Positions 6,303 to 12,548 of a DNA stretch of 12,548 bases are shown one piece after another. The number at the start of each line of letters is the position of its first letter. The stretch's first letter is position 1. The translations under genes and the position numbers were made by a program. The stretch lies in NCBI GenBank assembly GCA_964354485.1, contig CAYGZY010000157.1, positions 1 through 12,548 on the forward strand, in the 5' to 3' direction. The notes under the pieces were generated by a model that had not been told where the DNA came from, did not search any database, and was given only the letters and a program-made list of their open reading frames with translations. This DNA is from CAYGXH01 sp964354485 (lineage in GTDB: Bacteria; Bacteroidota; Ignavibacteria; UBA10030; SZUA-254).

Positions 6303-6367
6303 TTCGACTTCGCTCAGTGTGACGGTTTTTTTAAATTAATGGCTAGTCCATGGTGAGCGGAGTCGAA
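6303..6367. repeat. Inverted pair of TTCGACTTCGCTCA-type repeats between dnaK and the small membrane gene
   Basis: TTCGACTTCGCTCA (6303-6316) and TGAGCGGAGTCGAA (6354-6367) pair in 13 of 14 positions across a 37-nt spacer. Together they fill most of the 90-nt gap after the dnaK stop. On the minus-strand transcript they could form a stem-loop that lowers read-through or protects the dnaK mRNA 3' end. There is no U tract for intrinsic termination. A third relative is at 1353-1366. Confidence 0.6.
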
Positions 6368-6370
6368 CCA

Positions 6371-8311
6371 TCACTTGTCTTTATCATCTACAACTTCGAA
6401 GGATGCGTCTTCGACAACCTTGTCGTCCTTCTTGCCGTTGTTGTCAGCCGGACCAGTTTGTCCCCCCGGTGGAGGCTGTGGTCCACCCTGGGGTTGTCCC
6501 TGAGCGGTTGTCTGCTGATACATCACTGATGAGGCTTCGTTCCATGCGGCATTCAATGATTCCATTTTTGCTTTGATGTCCGGTACATCCCCGGCTTTTA
6601 TGGCGGCATCGAGTGCATCTGCCGCGGATTCCACTTTAGATTTGAGGTTTGCCGGTATTTTATCGCCGAAATCTTTTATTTGTTTCCGTGTCTGGAAAAC
6701 AAGATTATCGGCCTGATTTTTTATGTCGACTTCCTCGCGGTGTTTCTTGTCGTCGGTTTGATGCTCCTGGGCATCCCTCTTCATCTTTTCGATTTCCTCC
6801 TTTGTGAGGCCGCTCGATGATGTGATGCGGATGCTCTGTTCTTTGTTAGTTGCCTTGTCTTTCGCGGTCACGTGGAGCATGCCATTTGCGTCTATGTCGA
6901 ATGTGACCTCGATCTGCGGTATCCCGCGTTGTGCCGGGGGTATACCGTCAAGGTGGAATCGGCCGAGTGTCCGATTGTCCATAGCCATGGGCCGCTCGCC
7001 CTGCAGAATGTGTATTTCGACCGAGGGTTGGCTGTCTGATGCTGTAGAAAATATCTCGCTCTTGCGTGTCGGTATTGTTGTATTTGCCTGTATCATCTGT
7101 GTCATGACGCCGCCGAGTGTTTCAATGCCCAGAGTCAGCGGAGTAACATCGAGCAGTAAGACATCAGTCACATCGCCGGTAAGAACGCCGCCCTGGATGG
7201 CAGCTCCCATTGCGACTACCTCGTCCGGGTTAACGCCTTTGTGGCCTTCCTTCCCGAAAATATCCTTCACGAGTTGTTGTACTCTCGGAACGCGGGTCAT
7301 TCCGCCGACGAGAATAATTTCGTCGATCTGGTTCGGCATAAGTCCTGCGTCATGCAGTGCCTTCTCAACGGGCGGTATGCATCTCTGAATGAGATCTTCG
7401 ACAAGCTGTTCAAATTTTGCCCGGGTTATGGTCAGGTTAAGATGCTTCGGTCCATCCTGAGTTGCAGTTATGAAAGGCAGATTTACTTCTGTCTGTAGAA
7501 GCTGAGAGAGTTCCATCTTCGCTTTTTCCGATGCTTCACGAAGACGCTGGAGAGCCATCGGGTCTTTGCGCAGGTCGATCCCCTCCTGTTTTCTGAATTC
7601 ATCCGCGATGTAATCGACAACCCGCTGATCGAAGTTATCGCCGCCGAGGTGTGTATCACCGTTTGTCGATTTAACTTCGAAGACACCCTCTCCGAGCTCG
7701 AGTACGGAAATGTCAAAAGTTCCTCCTCCCAGGTCAAAGACAGCGACCTTGACATCCTTCTGCTTTTTGTCCATACCATAAGCGAGCGCTGCGGCTGTCG
7801 GTTCATTGATGATACGGCGGACATTGAAGCCGGCAATTTCGCCTGCTTCTTTTGTTGCCTGACGCTGTGCGTCGTTGAAGTAAGCAGGTACTGTAATAAC
7901 TGCGTCTGTAATTTTTGTACCGAGGTAATCTTCGGCAGTCTGTTTCATTTTCTGAAGAATCATCGCGCTGATTTCAGGCGGTGAGTAAATTCGGTCACCG
8001 ACCTGAACACGGGCAGTGTTGTTATCACCCTGAATTACTTTGTACGGGACCAGCTTCATCTCCTCATTTACTTCATGGTGAAAGCGTCCCATGAATCGCT
8101 TGATTGAAAAGACCGTGTTTTGAGAATTGGTGACTGCCTGTCGCTTTGCTGATTGACCGACAAGGCGCTCACCGCCTTTTGTAAAACCGACTACGGACGG
8201 CGTCGTGCGTCCACCTTCTGCGTTTGCAATAACGGTGGGATCCTTCCCTTCCATTACCGCAACAACTGAATTTGTGGTTCCTAAGTCAATACCAATTATT
8301 TTCCCGGTCAT
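6371..8311 (-). CDS. dnaK: Molecular chaperone DnaK (Hsp70)
   Basis: A 646-residue Hsp70 that binds exposed hydrophobic stretches of unfolded proteins in an ATP-driven cycle, working with DnaJ, GrpE and ClpB in the cytoplasm. Visible hallmarks are the phosphate-binding IDLGTTNS (8-15), VPAYFNDAQRQATKEAG (141-157), FDLGGGTFD (192-200), the second-lobe ILVGGMTR (333-340) and the interdomain linker VLLLDVTPL (384-392). A beta-sandwich peptide-binding domain follows, then a helical lid. The tail is a Gly/Pro/Gln-rich linker ending in the acidic DASFEVVDDKDK, as in FCB-group DnaKs. GAGGAG lies six bases before the ATG and fixes the start. It is first in the dnaK, small membrane gene, clpB block. 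No CIRCE element was found upstream; regulation may instead involve the palindrome over the -10-like sequence or the TGTCA cluster. Confidence 0.98.
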   Translation of the reverse strand: MTGKIIGIDLGTTNSVVAVMEGKDPTVIANAEGGRTTPSVVGFTKGGERLVGQSAKRQAVTNSQNTVFSIKRFMGRFHHEVNEEMKLVPYKVIQGDNNTARVQVGDRIYSPPEISAMILQKMKQTAEDYLGTKITDAVITVPAYFNDAQRQATKEAGEIAGFNVRRIINEPTAAALAYGMDKKQKDVKVAVFDLGGGTFDISVLELGEGVFEVKSTNGDTHLGGDNFDQRVVDYIADEFRKQEGIDLRKDPMALQRLREASEKAKMELSQLLQTEVNLPFITATQDGPKHLNLTITRAKFEQLVEDLIQRCIPPVEKALHDAGLMPNQIDEIILVGGMTRVPRVQQLVKDIFGKEGHKGVNPDEVVAMGAAIQGGVLTGDVTDVLLLDVTPLTLGIETLGGVMTQMIQANTTIPTRKSEIFSTASDSQPSVEIHILQGERPMAMDNRTLGRFHLDGIPPAQRGIPQIEVTFDIDANGMLHVTAKDKATNKEQSIRITSSSGLTKEEIEKMKRDAQEHQTDDKKHREEVDIKNQADNLVFQTRKQIKDFGDKIPANLKSKVESAADALDAAIKAGDVPDIKAKMESLNAAWNEASSVMYQQTTAQGQPQGGPQPPPGGQTGPADNNGKKDDKVVEDASFEVVDDKDK

Positions 8312-8316
8312 ATATT

Positions 8317-8322
8317 CTCCTC
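8317..8322 (-). promoter_or_regulatory. Ribosome binding site of dnaK
   Basis: GAGGAG on the minus strand, five bases from the ATG at 8311. It is one of the few strong Shine-Dalgarno sequences in the window. Confidence 0.75.
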
Positions 8323-8366
8323 GTGAATAAAAAACATTGAATCAGTAAATTATTTGATTTTGATCT

Positions 8367-8379
8367 CTCTATTATAGAG
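8367..8379 (-). promoter_or_regulatory. Candidate dnaK -10 element inside a palindrome
   Basis: On the minus strand TATAAT (8376-8371) lies within the perfect dyad CTCTAT-T-ATAGAG (8367-8379), about 60 bp before the dnaK start. A protein bound to this palindrome would block RNA polymerase. No good -35 hexamer is at 16-18 bp; TTGGCA occurs at only 13 bp. Promoter activity is therefore tentative. Confidence 0.3.
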
Positions 8380-8449
8380 TCAATGGCTGTGCCAAAAAAC
8401 GGTAGGAAATTATCCCTGAAACGGATTGAAAAAGGGTATATAAAATCAT
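8372..8449 (-). CDS. Possible 25-codon leader peptide upstream of dnaK
   Basis: An ATG at 8449 follows a GGAGG (8462-8458) at the ideal spacing of 8 nt and opens a 25-codon frame that stops with TAA at 8374-8372, inside the CTCTATTATAGAG palindrome. The peptide is hydrophobic (MILYTLFQSVSG at its start). It would be translated only if transcription of dnaK begins upstream of 8462. It could be a leader peptide, a tiny membrane protein or chance; the strong ribosome binding site in a region where such sites are rare is the main argument for it. Confidence 0.25.
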   Translation of the reverse strand: MILYTLFQSVSGIISYRFLAQPLTL

Positions 8450-8483
8450 TAAAATATCCTCCAAATAATAAAACATGCCATAA

Positions 8484-8552
8484 TGACAGTTTATGTCATG
8501 TCTTTGTCATAAAAGTGATATTATGTCACGATTATGACCTTGACTTTTGACA
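8484..8552. promoter_or_regulatory. Helically phased TGTCA/TGACA motif cluster (putative operator array)
   Basis: The dnaK/birA divergent region contains TGACA at 8484, TGTCA at 8494, 8505 and 8524, TGACC at 8535, TGACT at 8541 and TGACA at 8548. The first two form a perfect dyad ATGACA-GTTTA-TGTCAT (8483-8499). Spacings of 10, 11, 19 and 11 bp keep the main sites on one face of the helix. This looks like a multi-site operator for a dimeric regulator that could control birA, dnaK or both. The regulator cannot be named. The last two sites merge with the birA promoter candidate. Confidence 0.4.
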
Positions 8553-8568
8553 GCATTTTTACTATATC
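8540..8568 (+). promoter_or_regulatory. Candidate birA promoter
   Basis: TTGACT (8540-8545), a 17-nt spacer and TATATC (8563-8568). The expected transcription start is at about 8575-8577, at or next to the birA ATG (8577), so the mRNA would be leaderless or nearly so. This agrees with the lack of a Shine-Dalgarno sequence before that ATG. Confidence 0.4.
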
Positions 8569-8576
8569 AAAACGCT

Positions 8577-9356
8577 ATGAATGAAGTGGAAATCAGCAGG
8601 CGGATTAAGTCGGAAGTATTCGGTAAATTGATCCGTGTGTATGATGCAGTTGATTCCACAAATCTTCGCGCCATTGAATTGATTAAAGGTGGAGAGGAAG
8701 AGGGAACTCTCGTGATAGCGGAGGAACAAACAGCAGGCCGCGGACGACGAGGGAAGGCATGGTTCTCGGAGAAGGGAAAAAATCTGCTGTTCTCTCTGAT
8801 AATAAAACCGTGCATCAACCGGGATTCTCTCAGTTTGACATCTCTCACGGCGGCTCTCTCTGTAGCAAAAGCTGTTCAGACTTTGTACGGATTGCCCGTT
8901 GAGTGTAAGTGGCCCAACGATGTGATGGCCGGCAGTAAGAAGTTCTGTGGAATCCTGCCGGAAACTGTATTGCGTGAAGGAGATCATCCGGGAATCAGTT
9001 TGGGAATCGGAATCAACGTGAACCAGAAAATATTTCCTGCTGAAATTGCTGAAAGAACGGTATCACTGTCTATGCTTACCGGAAAAGAGCTGGACCGGTA
9101 TGAATTGCTTGCCGAGGTTCTGCAGCATCTGGAAAACAACTTCAGGAGACTCGGCGAGGGTTACAAGCGTGAAATTCTTGATGAATGGATAAGGTTCTCT
9201 TTCCATTTTGGCAGAGAGGTGTCCATAAACGTTGACGGGCAGGTAATTAATGGTATCGCTGAGGATGTAGCGGAGGACGGTAGTTTGATTATTCGTAGTA
9301 AAGATGAGAAAATTAAAATAATTTCAGGGGATGTATCGTATGATACTCGTATTTGA
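8577..9356 (+). CDS. birA: Biotin--[acetyl-CoA-carboxylase] ligase, short form without DNA-binding domain
   Basis: A 259-residue biotin protein ligase that makes biotinyl-5'-AMP and transfers biotin to the lysine of the carboxylase carrier protein (BCCP), needed for fatty acid synthesis. Motifs with the chosen start: DSTN (26-29), the biotinyl-AMP loop GRGRRGKAW (54-62), KWPND (111-115), GILPE (125-129) and GIGINVN (143-149). A small SH3-like C-terminal domain covers about 205-259. There is no N-terminal winged helix, so it should not act as the biotin repressor. The ATG at 8577 is chosen over a TTG at 8547, which would overlap the promoter-like sequence and add ten residues of no family likeness. 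No ribosome binding site is visible. The last 17 nt overlap the start of coaX. Confidence 0.95.
   Translation: MNEVEISRRIKSEVFGKLIRVYDAVDSTNLRAIELIKGGEEEGTLVIAEEQTAGRGRRGKAWFSEKGKNLLFSLIIKPCINRDSLSLTSLTAALSVAKAVQTLYGLPVECKWPNDVMAGSKKFCGILPETVLREGDHPGISLGIGINVNQKIFPAEIAERTVSLSMLTGKELDRYELLAEVLQHLENNFRRLGEGYKREILDEWIRFSFHFGREVSINVDGQVINGIAEDVAEDGSLIIRSKDEKIKIISGDVSYDTRI
9326..9330 (+). promoter_or_regulatory. Ribosome binding site that decides the coaX start
   Basis: AGGGG ends directly before an in-frame ATG at 9331, too close to serve it, but lies nine bases before the ATG at 9340. The later start gives the family-typical MILVFDIGNT. Confidence 0.55.
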
Positions 9357-10119
9357 CATCGGCAACACCCACACTGTCGTGGGTGTTTTCCAGAAAGGGA
9401 AGTTGGTGCTCAACAGACGCTTGGCAACTTCTCTGCAGAGGACAGAGGATGAATTGTGGGTTCTCGTTAAGGCGTACTGTGAACTCGGGAATCTCTCCAC
9501 TGCTGCTATTCAGGGTGTCATCATTGCGTCCGTGGTACCTTCCCTCACGGATATCGCTTTTCGGGCGGTGGAAAAATATTTGGCATTCAAACCTGTGGTT
9601 GTATCGGGTTCGCTCGATGTCGGATTCACCATTCCGTACGACGACCCGTCCCAATTAGGCGCCGACCGGATATGCGCTGTGGCGGCAGCTCTGAAGAAAT
9701 TTGGCGGTCCTGCAATCGTCGTGGATTTCGGTACGGCTACAACCTATGACATCATCTCGAACAAAGGGGAATACATCGGCGGGGTCATCGCCCCGGGGAT
9801 CATGACAGCGGCGGGCAACCTTGCGGAGAAGACTGCACTACTCTCCAGAGCTTCGTTTCAGTTTCCGACGCAAGTGATCGGAAAAAACACGAGGGAAGCA
9901 ATCCAGTCCGGGGTGATGTACTATGCTCTCGACGGATTCGAGGGGATGATTCGCCGGCTGCGGAGGGTTGCTGGAAAATACGCAACCGTTATAGCCACGG
10001 GAGGATTGGCACCCTTCATTACAGAAATGACGAACGAAATTAAATACATAGAGCCCAACCTTGTCCTTGAAGGCGCGAGGATCATTTTCGAAAAACTGGG
10101 GAAAAAAAGCAAAAAGTAA
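9340..10119 (+). CDS. coaX: Type III pantothenate kinase
   Basis: A 259-residue kinase that phosphorylates pantothenate to 4'-phosphopantothenate, the first step of coenzyme A synthesis. Type III enzymes belong to the ASKHA fold, are not feedback-inhibited by CoA and usually need a monovalent cation. Visible motifs: the phosphate-binding DIGNTHTV (6-13), the pantothenate-binding and catalytic segment GADR with D109, DFGTATTYD (129-137), GGVIAPGI (147-154) and the C-terminal ATGGLAP (219-225). All essential residues are present. The start at 9340 is preferred over 9331 because of the AGGGG spacing and the family N-terminus. It overlaps birA by 17 nt; birA-coaX adjacency is common in several phyla and joins two cofactor functions. 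Confidence 0.95.
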   Translation: MILVFDIGNTHTVVGVFQKGKLVLNRRLATSLQRTEDELWVLVKAYCELGNLSTAAIQGVIIASVVPSLTDIAFRAVEKYLAFKPVVVSGSLDVGFTIPYDDPSQLGADRICAVAAALKKFGGPAIVVDFGTATTYDIISNKGEYIGGVIAPGIMTAAGNLAEKTALLSRASFQFPTQVIGKNTREAIQSGVMYYALDGFEGMIRRLRRVAGKYATVIATGGLAPFITEMTNEIKYIEPNLVLEGARIIFEKLGKKSKK

Positions 10120-10231
10120 CGAAAGCGCACACCTGGGGGAGGAAAAAATCCGTGCATACCCGGAAATCTTTCAACACGACCTGATTTCCCATTTTCTTGA
10201 TTCTCACACCATGTTTTGTTATTATACTTCC
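10120..10231 (+). other. coaX to prenyl synthase spacer
   Basis: A 112-bp gap that ends in the candidate promoter. It contains GGGGGAGG (10135-10142), a strong Shine-Dalgarno-like run, but the only start codon at a workable distance (GTG at 10152) opens ten codons out of frame with the next gene. No terminator hairpin was recognised after coaX. Confidence 0.4.
10197..10225 (+). promoter_or_regulatory. Candidate promoter of the prenyl synthase-ptsHI operon
   Basis: TTGATT (10197-10202), a 17-nt spacer and TATTAT (10220-10225). The predicted transcription start falls at about 10232, the A of the chosen ATG, so the transcript may be leaderless. The same arrangement is seen at birA. Confidence 0.4.
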
Positions 10232-11233
10232 ATGAATTCCCGTGCTGCCTCAAGAGAAAATTTTAAAGAGAGTTACGACAACTATAAAAAGAAACTCGAG
10301 AAACGACTCGGTACATTCGCGTCGGTGCGGGAGCCGAGGATTGTTTACGAGCCGATACGCTACACTCTCGCAACAGGGGGAAAACGGTTCCGGGCGGTTC
10401 TCGTTCTACTGGCGTGCGAAGCGGCGGGTGGAAAAATTCACCGAGCGATCCACGCCGCTGCGGCAATGGAAGTACTCCATAATTTTACGCTGGTACACGA
10501 CGATGTTATGGATAATGCAGAACTGCGGCGGGGAAAGCCGACCGTTCATGCGAAATGGGATGCTAATGTAGCGATCCTCTCCGGCGATGAAATGATCGCA
10601 CAGGCATACGCAATGCTTCTCCAGACATCCTCCCCGCGTATGATGAACATCCTCGGTGTGTACACCGATGCGCTCGTCCAGGTTTGTGAAGGACAGGGAT
10701 TTGACAAAGAGTTTGAAAGACGTCATTCCGTGACACTCGATGAATACTATCGAATGATTTCAAAAAAAACCGGCGTGGTGATCGCGGCTGCGGCCGAAAT
10801 TGGCGCAATCATCGGTTCGGAAGCAGATCGGACCGTCGGTGCTCTGCGGATATACGGACAGTACCTCGGTCGATCGTTCCAGATAAGGGATGATTACCTC
10901 GATGTCATGGGTACTAAAAAGGAATTCGGGAAAAATATAGGCGGAGATATTTACGAAGGAAAAAAAACATACCTCCTTCTCAAGGCATTCGAGGCCGCGA
11001 AAGGGGGCGACCGGAAATTACTGCGGTCGGTTATCCCGGGTAACCGGCTGGACGCCCGGAATGTTGAGTCTATAAGGCATATATATATGCGCACAGGTGC
11101 AGTAGAAGCCGCAAAAAAAGAGATATGCCGCTGTACTCGGAAGGCAAAAGAGGCTCTGAAACCAATCCGACACAGCAGATCCAGGGATCTCCTCGTGTGG
11201 CTTGCGGATCAATTGAGTGCCCGTACCTCATGA
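10232..11233 (+). CDS. Short-chain trans-polyprenyl diphosphate synthase (FPP/GGPP synthase type)
   Basis: A 333-residue all-helical synthase that condenses isopentenyl diphosphate with allylic diphosphates through two Asp-rich motifs and Mg2+. The first motif is DDVMD (90-94), with no two-residue insertion. It is preceded by HNFTLVH, with F85 five positions before it, and followed by RRGKPTVH. The second is DDYLD (220-224), with K234 and GGDIYEGKKTYLL after it. GGKRFR (49-54) binds IPP. A bulky Phe at position -5 without an insertion is the pattern of type I geranylgeranyl diphosphate synthases, so a C20 (perhaps C15) product is inferred; length cannot be settled by eye. The ATG at 10232 fits the family's N-terminus; an upstream extension of the frame overlaps coaX and lacks family likeness. 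There is no Shine-Dalgarno sequence. The stop overlaps the ptsH start as ATGA. Confidence 0.92.
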   Translation: MNSRAASRENFKESYDNYKKKLEKRLGTFASVREPRIVYEPIRYTLATGGKRFRAVLVLLACEAAGGKIHRAIHAAAAMEVLHNFTLVHDDVMDNAELRRGKPTVHAKWDANVAILSGDEMIAQAYAMLLQTSSPRMMNILGVYTDALVQVCEGQGFDKEFERRHSVTLDEYYRMISKKTGVVIAAAAEIGAIIGSEADRTVGALRIYGQYLGRSFQIRDDYLDVMGTKKEFGKNIGGDIYEGKKTYLLLKAFEAAKGGDRKLLRSVIPGNRLDARNVESIRHIYMRTGAVEAAKKEICRCTRKAKEALKPIRHSRSRDLLVWLADQLSARTS

Positions 11234-11493
11234 TTGAGCGCGAGGTTACAATCATCAATCGGAGCGGCTTACATACGCGACCCGCGGCAACCCTGGTGAA
11301 AACGGCGGCAAAGTTTAAATCTGATTTTTTTATAAACAAGGACGGCATGGAAATAAACGGTAAAAGTATAATCGGTGTGATGACGCTCGCGGCGGAGCAG
11401 GGTGCAAAGCTTACCCTGAGATTTTTAGGTCCCGATGAAGAAGAAGCTGCCCGGTGCGTCGTCGATCTGATTGAGCGTGGCTTTGATGAGTAG
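11230..11493 (+). CDS. ptsH: Phosphocarrier protein HPr
   Basis: An 87-residue HPr that takes a phosphoryl group from enzyme I on His and passes it to EIIA-type proteins. The active site is GLHTRPA (13-19), with H15 and R17. S46 lies in NGKSIIGVM (43-51), exactly at the position phosphorylated by HPr kinase/phosphorylase (HprK) in bacteria that have it, which suggests a regulatory role. Length and helix pattern are normal. The start is set by the ATGA overlap with the prenyl synthase stop; a longer frame upstream only re-reads that gene. There is no independent ribosome binding site, so translation is probably coupled. ptsI follows after a 3-nt gap. Confidence 0.96.
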   Translation: MIEREVTIINRSGLHTRPAATLVKTAAKFKSDFFINKDGMEINGKSIIGVMTLAAEQGAKLTLRFLGPDEEEAARCVVDLIERGFDE

Positions 11494-11496
11494 AGC

Positions 11497-12548
11497 ATGA
11501 GTGGTACAACCGCGGTTAAACGGGAAATTGTGCTGAAAGGAATACCTGCTTCGCCCGGTATCGCTATCGGATCAACATACCTTTTTATAAAGGATGTACC
11601 GGTAGTAGAGGAACGATCCGTAAGCGGGAACGAGACAGAGGGAGAGAAAGTACGTCTCAATCATGCCATCGAAAAGTCGAAGAGAGAGCTGAATAAAATC
11701 CTGCTCTTTGCGCAGGAAAAAATCGGTGAGGCAAAAGCAAAAATTCTTGAAGCACAAATCATGGTGCTGGACGACCAGGTACTGCTCGATGCTATCCGGG
11801 GACGCATTGAAAAAGAATGTAAAAATGCCGAATACGTTGTGAATGATGAAATTGGAAAGTATGCCGCGCTCATGCTCAAGGCTCATGATGAGTACATGCA
11901 TGAACGCGCGCATGACATGGACGACCTCAGGCACCGCATCATCCGGAACATGCTGCAGGAGAGACTTATTTCGAAACTGGAGGGCTCTATGATAATAATT
12001 GCCCACACCCTGACTCCGGCAGACACAATGATTTTGAGCAGAAACCATGTCCTTGCGTATGCAACCGATCTGGGGGGCATAACATCACACGCTGCCCTGT
12101 TTTCTCGTTCCTTGAAAATACCGGCGGTTGTCGGTCTCGGCGACATAAGCCGGCAAGTGAATTCAGGGGATATTGTCATTCTTGACGGTTATGCAGGTCA
12201 TGTGATTGTGAATCCTGCGCCGGAACATGTCCGCGACTATGAACAGAAACAGTCGAGAATGCATGCGTTTGAACAGAAACTTACCAGTCTGAAAGATCTC
12301 CCTGCCGAGACAAAAGACGGACACCGCATCGAATTATCGGCAAATATCGAACTTGCCGATGAATTGGATTATGTCGTTGTACAGGGATCGCAGGGCGTCG
12401 GACTCTACCGGACGGAAAGCCTGCTGCTCGACCGTGATGATTTTCCGTCTGAGGAAGAGCAGTATCTTGAGTATAAAAAAATTGTGGAACGGATCTACCC
12501 GAATCGTGTGATCATGCGAACATTCGATATAGGCGGCGATAAAGTGGC
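11497..12548 (+). CDS. ptsI: Phosphoenolpyruvate--protein phosphotransferase, PTS enzyme I (5' part)
   Basis: Partial: 350 codons and two bases are visible, open to the window end (the full family length is about 570-590). Enzyme I takes phosphate from PEP onto a histidine and hands it to HPr. Visible parts are the N-terminal KGIPASPGIAIG (14-25) and the HPr-binding helical region (about 40-145). The swivelling phosphohistidine domain has GGITSHAALFSRSLKIPAVV, with the active H198. The start of the TIM-barrel PEP domain has GVGLYRTE (300-307) and, at the edge, MRTFDIGGDK (340-349). The key C-terminal residues lie outside the window. The ATG begins three bases after the ptsH stop. No EII sugar transporter gene is visible, so whether this serves transport or regulation is unknown. 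Confidence 0.95.
   Translation, partial: MSGTTAVKREIVLKGIPASPGIAIGSTYLFIKDVPVVEERSVSGNETEGEKVRLNHAIEKSKRELNKILLFAQEKIGEAKAKILEAQIMVLDDQVLLDAIRGRIEKECKNAEYVVNDEIGKYAALMLKAHDEYMHERAHDMDDLRHRIIRNMLQERLISKLEGSMIIIAHTLTPADTMILSRNHVLAYATDLGGITSHAALFSRSLKIPAVVGLGDISRQVNSGDIVILDGYAGHVIVNPAPEHVRDYEQKQSRMHAFEQKLTSLKDLPAETKDGHRIELSANIELADELDYVVVQGSQGVGLYRTESLLLDRDDFPSEEEQYLEYKKIVERIYPNRVIMRTFDIGGDKV

Noticed and set aside
6804..7388. A 194-codon plus-strand open frame opposite dnaK
   Set aside because: Antisense to the conserved dnaK core; low-complexity Ser/Met/Ile-rich translation typical of a shadow frame.
8380..8396. Sigma-54-type promoter on the minus strand upstream of dnaK (TTGGCAC then TTGAC)
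   Set aside because: The -24 part fits, but the -12 element reads TTGA instead of TTGC, losing the key GC; no activator site was identified.
8312..8576. CIRCE operator (HrcA site) for dnaK
   Set aside because: No TTAGCACTC-N9-GAGTGCTAA-like sequence is present on either strand.
10152..10184. A ten-codon GTG-started frame after GGGGGAGG upstream of the prenyl synthase
   Set aside because: Too short and out of frame with the next gene; if the promoter at 10197 is used it is not on that transcript. The purine run may be chance.
11070..11660. A 196-codon minus-strand open frame across the prenyl synthase, ptsH and ptsI
   Set aside because: It covers three well-supported plus-strand genes and has Ser/Arg-rich content without motifs.

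Overview
The window looks like ordinary chromosome from a bacterium of the FCB group, most likely the Ignavibacteria/Chlorobi/Bacteroidota side. That placement is inference. It rests on the DnaK acidic tail, a secreted protein with GWNL(I/V)S and GYW(L/I)K modules followed by Asp-box repeats, weak Shine-Dalgarno use, and the mix of housekeeping genes. It was not tested by phylogeny.

Layout. Everything from 1 to 8311 is read on the minus strand, and everything from about 8577 to the end on the plus strand, so 8312-8576 is a divergent control region. In transcription order the minus-strand block is dnaK (8311-6371), a 92-residue single-pass membrane protein of unknown function (6280-6002), clpB (6027-3388), a broken gene for a secreted Asp-box protein (2993-1450), an isoaspartyl peptidase/L-asparaginase (1013-105), and the first 36 codons of a probable RsmB/NOP-type RNA methyltransferase (108-1, running off the window). 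The plus-strand block is birA (biotin ligase without the repressor domain), coaX (type III pantothenate kinase), a short-chain trans-prenyl diphosphate synthase, ptsH (HPr) and the first 350 codons of ptsI (enzyme I).

How the genes work together. DnaK and the ClpB disaggregase form the classic bi-chaperone pair. The small membrane protein sits between them and overlaps the clpB start by 26 nt. BirA and CoaX make or attach cofactors (biotinylation, first step of CoA synthesis) and overlap by 17 nt. The prenyl synthase, HPr and EI run head to tail with an ATGA overlap and then a 3-nt gap, putting the phosphotransfer relay behind an isoprenoid gene.

The non-coding DNA carries the most unusual content. 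Between the asparaginase and the broken gene are two adjacent multi-branched inverted-repeat structures: 1139-1286, with four hairpins inside 13-bp inverted ends, and 1294-1402, with two hairpins inside a 12-bp stem. They resemble REP/BIME- or MITE-like elements. A 14-nt family related to TTCGACTTCGCTCA occurs three times, twice as an inverted pair between dnaK and the small membrane gene. A 45-nt direct repeat brackets the broken gene. The dnaK/birA divergent region holds TGTCA/TGACA motifs spaced about one helical turn apart and a 25-codon open frame with a strong ribosome binding site. No CRISPR array, tRNA, rRNA or transposase gene was seen.
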